DNA of 15,728 nucleotides from an uncultured Bacilli bacterium (GTDB lineage: Bacteria > Bacillota_I > Bacilli_A > RFN20 > CAG-826). Where the stretch lies: assembly GCA_934162685.1 (NCBI GenBank), contig CAKPJO010000013.1:1-15728 (forward strand). The letters run 5' to 3'. Positions 1 through 6,159 of the stretch are shown piece after piece. The notes under the pieces are model-generated. The model had not been told where the DNA came from, searched no databases, and was given only the letters and a program-made list of their open reading frames with translations. The position numbers and the translations under genes are program-made. Every line of letters starts with the position of its first letter. Position 1 is the stretch's first letter.

Positions 1-596
1 TCTTTATATGGACTATCTTCACTTAAACGATATTGTTCTCTATTTTTAGTAAAACTAGTCTTTGCATCACCGGGTTTAATAGAACAAATTTGGATATTAT
101 ATGGTAATACTTCTGGGCGCAATGAATTAAATAGCATATCCATCGCAGCTTTACTTGCACTATAAAATCCTTGGAATGGTAAAGGTATCACTCCTCCAAT
201 AGATGATGTATTAATAATCTTTCCTCCGCCTTGTTTTCTCATATATGGGATAACTGCTTTAGCCATTAAGAATGTTCCAAAGAAAGAAACATCAACTTGT
301 TTTTTAGCTTTTTCTAATGGTGTTTCTTCAAATGGTCCAAATATACCAAACCCAGCGTTATTCATTAAGACATCAATTCTTCCATATTTAGCAATGATGT
401 TTTTAACTACTCTTTGACAATCTTCTTCTTTTGATACATCACCAAATTGATGATATATTCCTTCCATTTCAAATTGTTGATTAGAAAATCCACATACTAT
501 ATCATTATTTTCAAGAAATAATTTAGCCATTTCTAAGCCAAATCCCGATGATTCTCCAGTAATAAGAATTACTCTTCCTGTTTTAACATTTTTCAT
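1..596 (-). CDS. SDR family oxidoreductase (partial, C-terminus outside window)
   Basis: This gene encodes a classical short-chain dehydrogenase/reductase, an NAD(P)-dependent cytoplasmic oxidoreductase. The first 198 codons are present; the reading frame is open to the window edge, so perhaps 60-80 residues are missing. Visible motifs are the Rossmann glycine motif T13-G14-x3-G18-x-G20, Asp53 in the DVS turn, NNAG at 79-82, Ser131/132, and the catalytic Y145-SAS-K149. Residues 36-53, between the second and third strands, look shorter than usual for the family, because the loop that normally carries cofactor-selecting residues is compressed. The ATG at 594-596 is preceded by a good Shine-Dalgarno (AAAGGAG on the minus strand, 607-613). 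The gene is divergent from the methyltransferase at 705. The family is certain; the substrate cannot be read from the sequence. Confidence 0.93.
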   Translation of the reverse strand, partial: MKNVKTGRVILITGESSGFGLEMAKLFLENNDIVCGFSNQQFEMEGIYHQFGDVSKEEDCQRVVKNIIAKYGRIDVLMNNAGFGIFGPFEETPLEKAKKQVDVSFFGTFLMAKAVIPYMRKQGGGKIINTSSIGGVIPLPFQGFYSASKAAMDMLFNSLRPEVLPYNIQICSIKPGDAKTSFTKNREQYRLSEDSPYK

Positions 597-625
597 AATA
601 AATTAACTCCTTTATTAACGCATTT

Positions 626-631
626 ATTATA
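626..631 (-). promoter_or_regulatory. Possible -10 box for the SDR gene
   Basis: The minus strand reads TATAAT here, about 30 bp before the SDR start codon. The hexamer 17 bp upstream (649-654, TTTCAA on the minus strand) matches the -35 consensus poorly. In sequence this AT-rich, a lone TATAAT is weak evidence. Confidence 0.3.
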
Positions 632-682
632 AAATAAAATAACCAATTTTGAAATAAAACAACAAATATACAAAAAATCATT

Positions 683-700
683 TATAATATTAAAGGTGAT
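683..700 (+). promoter_or_regulatory. -10 box and start-deciding Shine-Dalgarno for the methyltransferase
   Basis: TATAAT lies at 683-688 and AAAGGTGAT, an almost ideal anti-SD match, at 692-700. The SD is five bases before TTG 705, so that TTG is the better start than the in-frame GTG at 696, which lies inside the SD. No convincing -35 is present at the right distance. A transcript starting 6-7 bp after this TATAAT would lose part of the SD, so the true promoter may lie further upstream. Confidence 0.45.
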
Positions 701-704
701 TATC

Positions 705-1265
705 TTGAAGACATTTGAAGAATTAGAAAAATACGCAAAAGAAAATTATATTCCTATTGCTAGAAAAGCAGTTGTGGAATATATCGTTAATACTATTAAA
801 GAAAATAATTATAAATCTATTTTAGAAATCGGAACTGCGATTGCATATACTTCTATCCATATTGCCCAAATTCCTAATGTTTTTCTAACTACATATGAAT
901 ATGATGATTCAAGATTTATTATTGCTAAGCAAAATATTAGTGATTTTAATGTCGAAGATAAAATTAGATTAATTAATGATAATTGCTTATATTTTGAGGA
1001 TAATACCACTTATGATCTAATGTTTATTGATGGAGCCAAAAAGCACACTATTGAGATATATGAAAAATATAAAAGCAAATTAAATAAAGGCGGAACAATT
1101 ATCATTGATAATATTGATTTAAAAGTAACAAACCAAATAGAAAGTGAAAAAAAGAAAATTAAATATCAACATATTGCTGAAGAAACTAAAGAATATTTTG
1201 AAAATGTCAAAGATTTCTCTGTTACATACTTAGATATTGGTGATGGCTTAATAATATTAAAATAA
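705..1265 (+). CDS. Small SAM-dependent O-methyltransferase, TrmR/YrrM-like
   Basis: This is a class I SAM-dependent methyltransferase of the O-methyltransferase family 3 type (186 residues from TTG 705; 189 from GTG 696). The SAM-binding motif LEIGTAIAYTSI (about residues 40-51) closely matches the LEIGTAIGYSA motif of Bacillus YrrM/TrmR, which methylates 5-hydroxyuridine in the tRNA wobble position. Further family marks are the acidic YEYDD end of strand 2, the FIDGAKK motif (about 107-113) and the LNKGGTIIIDNI segment (about 126-137), whose Asp-Asn pair is a usual metal or substrate site. It is about 25-30 residues shorter than typical TrmR. TrmR-like tRNA modification is the best guess; a small-molecule substrate is possible. 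The gene appears to stand alone, divergent from the SDR gene. Confidence 0.85.
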   Translation: MKTFEELEKYAKENYIPIARKAVVEYIVNTIKENNYKSILEIGTAIAYTSIHIAQIPNVFLTTYEYDDSRFIIAKQNISDFNVEDKIRLINDNCLYFEDNTTYDLMFIDGAKKHTIEIYEKYKSKLNKGGTIIIDNIDLKVTNQIESEKKKIKYQHIAEETKEYFENVKDFSVTYLDIGDGLIILK

Positions 1266-1267
1266 TA

Positions 1268-1329
1268 CGTTGCATTTTTGTATGCAACGATTCATGATTC
1301 GTTGCAAAAAGGCTGCAACGAATGCAACG
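1268..1329. repeat. Five alternating TGCAACG motifs forming nested hairpins
   Basis: The heptamer TGCAACG or its complement occurs five times: 1268-1274 (complement), 1283-1289, 1300-1306 (complement), 1314-1320 and 1323-1329. Copies 1 and 2 form an 8-bp hairpin with a 6-base loop (1268-1289). Copies 3 and 4 form a 7-bp hairpin with a 7-base loop (1300-1320). Copies 2 and 3 are arms of a 24-bp near-perfect palindrome (1283-1306) centred on TCATGA, broken at only one symmetric pair of positions. The structures are mutually exclusive. The cluster begins just after the methyltransferase stop codon, so it could work as a weak terminator (the segment at 1324-1338 ends in a short T-rich tract), a protein-binding array or an RNA switch. 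Confidence 0.7.
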
Positions 1330-1397
1330 ATTAATGTTGTTTTATTCTTATGTTAAAGACTTTTTTCTAGTAAAACACAGCAGATTCTTTTAGATTA

Positions 1398-1413
1398 AAA
1401 CAAGCGCTTGTTT
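1398..1413. promoter_or_regulatory. 16-bp perfect palindrome, LacI/GalR-type operator candidate
   Basis: AAACAAGCGCTTGTTT is a perfect palindrome with a central CG, the form typical of operators bound by LacI/GalR-family dimers. It fits the core of the catabolite-responsive element (AANCGNWW) but not its outer TG and CA positions, so a LacI-family regulator other than CcpA is more likely. No such regulator is encoded in the window. It lies about 300 bp upstream of the promoter for the two-component genes. Confidence 0.45.
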
Positions 1414-1457
1414 ACTTCTATACCTATTTTATAGATATTTTGGGTATGAAAGTAAAC
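1410..1457 (+). other. Long imperfect hairpin overlapping the palindrome
   Basis: The 15-base arm at 1410-1424 pairs with 1443-1457 with only two mismatched positions (GTTTACTT..ATACC against GGTAT..AAGTAAAC), leaving an AT-rich loop of 18 bases. The left arm starts inside the palindrome at 1398-1413, so the two structures compete for the GTTT sequence. No T-run follows directly, so this is not a standard terminator. Confidence 0.55.
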
Positions 1458-1536
1458 ACTATTTAAAACACTTTTTTAGAAAAGAAGCCAAACTAAATTG
1501 GTTTTAGGTTTGTTTCCAATATTGTCCACACCTTTT

Positions 1537-1572
1537 GTAATTTATAAATTACTAATTCGTAAATTACTAATT
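1537..1572. repeat. 16-bp palindrome running into a 13-bp direct repeat
   Basis: GTAATTTATAAATTAC (1537-1552) is a perfect palindrome. Its right half belongs to a direct repeat: TAAATTACTAATT at 1545-1557 recurs at 1560-1572 after two bases. In such AT-rich DNA the palindrome alone would be weak evidence; the exact 13-base repeat beside it makes a binding site more plausible. Confidence 0.45.
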
Positions 1573-1711
1573 TAAGCAAAAATAATTTTAAACTAAATTA
1601 GAAACTAAAAATAACAATTTATTAAATCTCTTTAATATTAAAATAATATTAAACAGTTATAATTCGCCTATAAAATAACGATTTAATCACTTTTTTGCTC
1701 TTAAATTATGT

Positions 1712-1741
1712 TTTACAAAAGTAAAAAACTTGTTTTATAAT
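1712..1741 (+). promoter_or_regulatory. Sigma-A-type promoter of the two-component operon
   Basis: TTTACA (1712-1717) and TATAAT (1736-1741) are separated by 18 bp, a good match to the housekeeping consensus. The expected transcription start near 1748 falls on the GGAG that serves as the ribosome binding site, so the leader of this transcript would be only about 10 bases. A more distal promoter that includes the structured region upstream cannot be excluded. Confidence 0.6.
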
Positions 1742-1757
1742 AGTTTTGGAGAAAATT

Positions 1758-2486
1758 ATGATTAAGATTGCAATTGTGGATGATGACAAGATATTTCGTG
1801 ACATGATTAATAATTACATTAATCAGTTTTTTGCATCCAAAAGTATTGAATATAATACTATTTTATTTTCTTCTGGTGAAGATTTTCTTTCCTCGCTAGA
1901 TAATGAAGCATACGATGTTGTATTTATGGATGTACAAATGAATGGTATAAACGGAATTGATACCTCAAAAAAGTTAAGAGAGATAGATGACAATATCATT
2001 ATTGTATTTTTTACTAATTATTCACAATATGCCATTAAAGGATATGAAGTTAACGCTAGTGACTTTGTTGTTAAACCAGTTACTTATGATTTCTTTGTTA
2101 TGAAAATGGAAAGTATCTATCATAAAATTACTACTAAAAAGAAATCAACTAAAATAATGTTTTCTTCTCGTAATAAAAAAGTCATTTTAAATTCTAAAGA
2201 TATCTTAAGTATTGAAGTGCTTAATCATAAACTAACAATTAGAACAATTAATAATGAGTATGAGACTTATGATTATTCACTTTCTGATTTAGAATATATA
2301 TTTAATGCGAACAAATTAAACTACTTCTTAAGAATCAATAAATACATTATTGTTAATTTAAATTATATTGAATCAATTGAAGGTAATACGGTTACTATTA
2401 ACAAAAAAGATTATGCTGTGTCTAGATTAAAAAAGGCTAAGTTATTAGAAAGCATGTCAAAATTCTTTGCAAAGGGGAATTACTAA
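1758..2486 (+). CDS. LytTR-family response regulator
   Basis: This is a 242-residue cytoplasmic response regulator of the AgrA/LytR/ComE type. The receiver domain (1-120) shows the acidic cluster D8-D9-D10, the phosphoacceptor D58 in VFMDVQM, the conserved Thr in VFFTNYS and the VVKP lysine near 108. The GYEVNASDFVVKP segment is typical of receivers paired with LytTR domains. The LytTR DNA-binding domain covers about 138-237 (strand-rich, with the family-like LRINKYIIVNLNYIESIEGN). The start is ATG 1758, preceded by GGAG at 1748-1751; the in-frame TTG at 1746 has no ribosome binding site. Its TAA is followed directly by the kinase ATG, so the pair is translationally coupled. LytTR proteins bind paired direct repeats two helical turns apart; such a site lies at 3811-3852, making the glycosidase operon the likely target. 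Confidence 0.95.
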   Translation: MIKIAIVDDDKIFRDMINNYINQFFASKSIEYNTILFSSGEDFLSSLDNEAYDVVFMDVQMNGINGIDTSKKLREIDDNIIIVFFTNYSQYAIKGYEVNASDFVVKPVTYDFFVMKMESIYHKITTKKKSTKIMFSSRNKKVILNSKDILSIEVLNHKLTIRTINNEYETYDYSLSDLEYIFNANKLNYFLRINKYIIVNLNYIESIEGNTVTINKKDYAVSRLKKAKLLESMSKFFAKGNY

Positions 2487-3809
2487 ATGTTTGATTTTTC
2501 TTCTTTACTATTTTGGTATCGTTTAGTAGTTCTTTTTGAACTATTCGCTTTTAATTTGTTGCTTTTTAATAAACTCAAAAAGAAGAGTCACTATGTATTT
2601 CGTCTAATAATTGGGATTATTATATCGTTTTTAATTGTATTTTGTACTCCTATTGTCGCATATAACTGGTTTTATACTTCTTTAACATTCTTTATTATAT
2701 TTATTTTATCGTTACTAGTTTCGCTTCTTGTTTATGATGAACCATTTACCACAATTTTATTTTGTATTTTAGATAGTTATATTTTCCAACATATTTCTTA
2801 TCAGTTATTTTTACTAATTAAAGTTATAACCGATCCATCAAGTGAAGCTAATACAGGAATATATGGAAATAAATTACCAACAGAGTTTTCGTCTATTCTA
2901 ATGGATGTATTTATTTATGTTTTATGCTTCTTATTATTCATATTTATTGCTTATGTTACTTTTGGAAAAAGAATAAAGAAAGACAAACAAATTCAAATTC
3001 AAAAGCCAGTTATTTCTATTATTTGTGTTTTCTTAATTTTTTCTAGTGTCGTTGTTAACTCAATTTATACATATAATTTTTATAAAAACGAAATTAAAAG
3101 CCCATTAATACTTAATTCATTTTTAATGATTATCGTTTGCGTTTTATGTTTATTATTACAATTTGAGTCATTTAATAAAGTTGATTTAAAACAACAGCTA
3201 GATATTGCTAATCACATTATTAGAGAAGAAAAAAGCCAATATGAAAAATCAAAGACTAATATTGAATTAATTAATATTAAATGTCATGACCTAAAACACA
3301 AAATAAATATGATTGAGAATTTAAATTCTAAAGATGCCGAAGAAATAAATAAAATTATTAATATTTATGATTCCACTGTTAAATCAGGAAATATCACTCT
3401 TGATACAATACTTACGGAAAAAACTCTTGAGTGCCAAGCAAAAAATATTCCTATCACCTGTTTAATTGATGGAAAAGATTTATCGTTTATGGAAGATGTT
3501 GATTTATATGTATTATTTGCTAATGCTTTTGATAACGCTATTGAAGCATCTAATAACTTACCTAATGAAAAAAGAGGCATATCTTTAACATCCACTAAAA
3601 AAGGTAAAATGTTATTTATTGCTCTTAAAAATAATTGTTTAGATAATATAAAATTTGAAAATGGTTCTCCTATTACAACTAAAGAAGATAAGGAGCATCA
3701 TGGATTTGGAACTAGATCAATTAAACGTATTGTAGAAAAATATAATGGTAATGTTATATTTGATGTTGATAATGGTGTTTTCATATTATCAATTACACTC
3801 CCATTATAA
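2487..3809 (+). CDS. AgrC-like GHKL sensor histidine kinase
   Basis: This membrane sensor kinase (440 residues) is the partner of the LytTR regulator encoded just upstream. The first ~225 residues hold six or seven hydrophobic segments (about 7-28, 38-56, 62-83, 88-112, 137-159, 173-195, 207-225). A helical linker (230-265) leads to the phosphoacceptor motif CHDLKHKI with His267, of the HPK10/AgrC subtype. The GHKL ATPase domain shows an N-box (NAFDNAIEAS, 346-355) and a G-box around HHGFGTRSIKRIVEKYNG (404-421). The ATG follows the regulator's TAA with no gap, with AAAGGGG about ten bases upstream. AgrC-type sensors often detect peptides, but no AgrD/AgrB or exporter gene is nearby, so the signal is unknown; the neighbours suggest a glycan-related cue. 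No clear terminator separates it from the next promoter. Confidence 0.93.
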   Translation: MFDFSSLLFWYRLVVLFELFAFNLLLFNKLKKKSHYVFRLIIGIIISFLIVFCTPIVAYNWFYTSLTFFIIFILSLLVSLLVYDEPFTTILFCILDSYIFQHISYQLFLLIKVITDPSSEANTGIYGNKLPTEFSSILMDVFIYVLCFLLFIFIAYVTFGKRIKKDKQIQIQKPVISIICVFLIFSSVVVNSIYTYNFYKNEIKSPLILNSFLMIIVCVLCLLLQFESFNKVDLKQQLDIANHIIREEKSQYEKSKTNIELINIKCHDLKHKINMIENLNSKDAEEINKIINIYDSTVKSGNITLDTILTEKTLECQAKNIPITCLIDGKDLSFMEDVDLYVLFANAFDNAIEASNNLPNEKRGISLTSTKKGKMLFIALKNNCLDNIKFENGSPITTKEDKEHHGFGTRSIKRIVEKYNGNVIFDVDNGVFILSITLPL

Positions 3810-3810
3810 A

Positions 3811-3852
3811 TGTAGTTCACGAACTAAAATTAACAGTTAAGGGTCTAAAATT
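3811..3852. promoter_or_regulatory. Tandem 21-bp direct repeat, likely LytTR operator
   Basis: Two head-to-tail 21-bp units, 3811-3831 and 3832-3852, match at 14 of 21 positions, sharing AGTTnAnG near the start and CTAAAATT at the end. The second unit contains AACAGTTAAG, nearly identical to the AgrA-type box TACAGTTAAG. A 21-bp period equals two helical turns, the known geometry of LytTR sites, and the second unit ends on the -35 box at 3851. The first unit also holds an inverted repeat (TAGTTC/GAACTA, 3813-3826). Binding by the regulator at 1758 is inferred from motif, spacing and adjacency. Confidence 0.7.
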
Positions 3853-3880
3853 GATTAGGCTTCTTTTTGTATGATAATAT
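3851..3880 (+). promoter_or_regulatory. Promoter of the surface glycan operon
   Basis: TTGATT (3851-3856) with TAATAT (3875-3880, 18-bp spacer, TG-extended) or GATAAT (3873-3878, 16-bp spacer) forms a usable sigma-A promoter. It sits between the 21-bp repeats upstream and the cre-like site downstream, so both activation and repression are geometrically plausible. Confidence 0.6.
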
Positions 3881-3891
3881 CATAACGACAA

Positions 3892-3905
3892 AGAAAGCGT
3901 TTTCA
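3892..3905. promoter_or_regulatory. cre-like catabolite repression site
   Basis: AGAAAGCGTTTTCA matches the catabolite-responsive element consensus TGNAANCGNWWNCA (preceded and followed by W) at every specified position but the first. It lies about 6 bp after the expected transcription start, a position where CcpA-type proteins block transcription. It also covers the ATG at 3905, supporting ATG 3926 as the true start of the next gene. Confidence 0.6.
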
Positions 3906-3925
3906 TGCGCTTAGAAAGGAAACTT

Positions 3926-6148
3926 ATGAAAAAAAATAACTTAGTCTTTAGTTTGACATTTGGCATACTAGGCGCAATTGGGGTAGGTTTAATTGGAACC
4001 GGTGCTATATTAACTTTTAATAAGCCTTCAGTCTCCACTCCAGAAGCACCAAAGAAAAATGTCGAATCTATTTATGTAGCTACTGAACCATCAAGAATGA
4101 TTTATCTTGTTGGAGAAACATTTGATCCAAAAGGTATGACAGTTAATGCTCTTTTTGATGATGGTAGCGAAGAAGAAATTACCGATTGGACTTATGATAA
4201 GCATGATGCTTTTGATCACGCTAATAAGGCCGAAGAAATTAAAATTACTTATACCGCTAGTGAATCAACTAGTGAAGAAGAAAGTAATGTAATTGAAACT
4301 TCTTTAAATGTGCGTGTTGTTGATTCTGTTGATGGTATAGGTACCGCAGTTGGTCTAAAGCCTATTAGTGGTCCAGTAATTCAAAAGGCCGGAACTAAAT
4401 TTGATAAATCTAATATGTCCTTCCATGTCTTATATGAATTAGGTGGTAAAGAAGTGGAAGGCAATAAAGTTTATCAATTTGGTCAAAACATTGATGGAAA
4501 CTCTTATAACACTATTAAGTTAAGTTCAGAAAGTGCTTTAATCGCGGCAAATCAAAAAACTGTCGACATTGCTTATTCACAAGGTAAAACATCCGCGATT
4601 GATATCGTTGTAGCAACAAGCGTTAGTGCTTCTACTACTAAAACTGACTATGTTGCTAATAAAGATGAATTTGATTTTAGTAACGTTAAAATCAGTGCGG
4701 AAATTACTAATGGCAATGAATTTAAAGAAAATATTGCTAACTTAAGTTGGTTTGATAGTGTCGAAGGAAAAATTATTCAAGGGCAAAAGTTTGCTATTAA
4801 TGGTGAGCACACTATTACTTGTGCTTATTCCGCTAACTTCCCAGTTTTAAGTTTTAAAATAAATGTTACAGGTGGAATTGATAAAGGAGAAACAAATCCT
4901 GATTTAAATCCAGATACTTTAGAAATCGAATGTGAAGATACTGTTATTACAGGGGCTTCTGCTTTAGTGGAAAATGGTTCTTCTTTTAAAGATACTGATT
5001 GTGGTTATGGCGAATTCCACGCTGCTGCATATTTAAGATATACTGGGGAGTATAAATACTCTGGAAAAGGATTTGTTCATAATTTTGATTACAGTAGAGA
5101 TGCTTCAATGGAATGGACTGTTAACGCACCTGGTGGCGGTAAATCTAATTTAATCGTAAGAGGCGCCACTAATGACGTTACTGCCTCAGAATTTACGGCA
5201 AGAGATTTACTAGTTAAAAAAGCAGTTAAAGTATTAGTTAATAACGTAGATATCACTGATTCATTATCTAGTAGCGCTACATTTAAAGGTCGTAAAGATA
5301 CTACTCCGGATGCACAAAATAGGACAAACACAGCAGGTGGAATATCATGCAACGGACGATATATGTTCTTATTATGGAATGAAGTAAATTTAGGCGCTAT
5401 TGATTTAATACCTGGAAATAACACTATTAAACTTATAGCTAATAATGACAATAAATCTGGACACTGGGATTCTTTAAAGTTAGACTTTAAGCCATTTAAA
5501 GATGGTGGCGGAACTATTACTCCTGATCCTGATGATTCTGATTCAAGTTTAAATCCAGATAAACTTGTCAGTGAATGTGAAGACATTGAAATTAAAAACG
5601 CCTTTATAGTTGGTGACAATGGCGATAATTGTAGTTATGGTGCGTTCCATAAAGTTGCTTATACTGGTTACACTGGTGAATATAAATATTCTGGAAAAGG
5701 ATTTGTTCATAACTTTGACCAACGTGATAGTGGTAATGCTTCCATGAAATGGACTATTAATGCGCCTGGCGGAGGCAAAGCTAATTTAAATGTTCGTGGA
5801 GCTTCAAACGATGTTGATAAAGATAATTTAACCACCAACCCATTAAATGTTACTAAAGCGGTAAAAATATTAGTTAATGGTGTTGATATCACTTCTTCTT
5901 TAAATCAAGATGCTAAATTTAGAGGACGTACAGATACTACTTTAGATCCACAAAACAAAACTGAAACTGCAGGTGGCATTTCTTGTAATGCACGTTACTT
6001 ATATTTATTATGGACTGATGTTAATTTAGGAACTATAAATCTTAAAAAAGGTGAAAACACCATTGAAATCATTGCTAATAATGATGCTAAGTCAGGTCAC
6101 TGGGATGCATTGAGTTTAGATTTCACACCTTTTAAGGCTAGTAAATAG
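3926..6148 (+). CDS. Surface protein with Ig-like domains and two CBM6/35-like domains
   Basis: This 740-residue protein is probably exported and held by an uncleaved N-terminal signal-anchor (KKNN then hydrophobic residues about 7-30). After it come three Ig-like beta domains: about 44-130 (group 3-type Big domain, with the hallmark YLVGETFDPKGMTVNALFDDG), 135-225 and 228-320. Two carbohydrate-binding modules follow, about 327-523 and 542-737, each opening with an ECED motif and closing with NTI(K/E)(L/I)IANND..SGHWD(S/A)L.LDF, as in CBM6/CBM35 folds. The linker 524-541 is rich in Asp, Pro and Gly. No LPXTG motif or catalytic domain is seen, so a glycan-binding role is inferred. The start is ATG 3926, with AAAGGA at 3914-3919; the in-frame ATG at 3905 lies in the cre site without a ribosome binding site. 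It is the first gene of the operon, its TAG overlapping the SD of the GH3 gene. Confidence 0.85.
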   Translation: MKKNNLVFSLTFGILGAIGVGLIGTGAILTFNKPSVSTPEAPKKNVESIYVATEPSRMIYLVGETFDPKGMTVNALFDDGSEEEITDWTYDKHDAFDHANKAEEIKITYTASESTSEEESNVIETSLNVRVVDSVDGIGTAVGLKPISGPVIQKAGTKFDKSNMSFHVLYELGGKEVEGNKVYQFGQNIDGNSYNTIKLSSESALIAANQKTVDIAYSQGKTSAIDIVVATSVSASTTKTDYVANKDEFDFSNVKISAEITNGNEFKENIANLSWFDSVEGKIIQGQKFAINGEHTITCAYSANFPVLSFKINVTGGIDKGETNPDLNPDTLEIECEDTVITGASALVENGSSFKDTDCGYGEFHAAAYLRYTGEYKYSGKGFVHNFDYSRDASMEWTVNAPGGGKSNLIVRGATNDVTASEFTARDLLVKKAVKVLVNNVDITDSLSSSATFKGRKDTTPDAQNRTNTAGGISCNGRYMFLLWNEVNLGAIDLIPGNNTIKLIANNDNKSGHWDSLKLDFKPFKDGGGTITPDPDDSDSSLNPDKLVSECEDIEIKNAFIVGDNGDNCSYGAFHKVAYTGYTGEYKYSGKGFVHNFDQRDSGNASMKWTINAPGGGKANLNVRGASNDVDKDNLTTNPLNVTKAVKILVNGVDITSSLNQDAKFRGRTDTTLDPQNKTETAGGISCNARYLYLLWTDVNLGTINLKKGENTIEIIANNDAKSGHWDALSLDFTPFKASK
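4904..6137 (+). repeat. Intragenic tandem duplication of the CBM-like module
   Basis: The segments 4904-5494 and 5549-6137 encode two closely similar modules. The DNA is also conserved: 22 identical bases at 5061-5082 recur at 5691-5712, 630 bp downstream. The shared protein motifs include YTGEYKYSGKGFVHNFD and NAPGGGK. This suggests a fairly recent duplication; copies differ by indels near their N-termini. Confidence 0.8.
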
Positions 6149-6159
6149 TGAGGTACAAT

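Larger units (their letters stand above)
1266..1757 (+). other. Non-coding, repeat-rich intergenic region before the two-component genes
   Basis: No coding region is supported in this stretch: short ATG-initiated frames (for example at 1294, 1447 and 1708) lack ribosome binding sites. It does hold a cluster of TGCAACG motifs (1268-1329), a 16-bp perfect palindrome (1398-1413) whose end forms one arm of a long imperfect hairpin (1410-1457), a small bulged hairpin (1489-1512), a second 16-bp palindrome running into a 13-bp direct repeat (1537-1572), and a promoter (1712-1741). AAACTAAATT occurs at 1490 and again exactly 100 bp later at 1590. AAACAGTTAT at 1651-1660 resembles the downstream half of the LytTR-type operator at 3811-3852, but no partner is seen 21 bp away. 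The length and structure suggest a regulatory leader, operator field or small RNA. Confidence 0.6.

Noticed and set aside
809..1009. Minus-strand open frame inside the methyltransferase gene
   Set aside because: It is antisense to the conserved SAM-binding motif and shows no ribosome binding site.
1294..1356. Short peptide frame of about 20 codons that might be an AgrD-like signal
   Set aside because: It has no ribosome binding site, lies in the hairpin-rich TGCAACG array and lacks the amphipathic leader and acidic tail of AgrD.
1651..1660. Second LytTR site upstream of the regulator gene (AAACAGTTAT)
   Set aside because: It matches one half-site, but no second copy is found 21-22 bp on either side, so autoregulation is not supported beyond a weak hint.
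1746..1757. Upstream TTG start for the response regulator
   Set aside because: The TTG overlaps the GGAG that serves ATG 1758 and has no ribosome binding site of its own.
3365..3595. Minus-strand open frame inside the kinase gene
   Set aside because: It is antisense to the N-box region of the GHKL domain and has no independent support.
3905..3925. Upstream ATG start for the first surface protein
   Set aside because: It lies in the cre-like site and lacks a Shine-Dalgarno, whereas ATG 3926 has AAAGGA at proper spacing followed by a Lys-rich signal-anchor start.
5089..5892. Minus-strand open frames inside the CBM protein (5089-5619, 5707-5892)
   Set aside because: They lie opposite a well-supported gene, have no ribosome binding site or family motif, and arise from the mirrored codon pattern of the duplicated modules.
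6148..6159. GTG start for the GH3 gene
   Set aside because: The GTG is part of the GTGAGG Shine-Dalgarno that serves ATG 6160.
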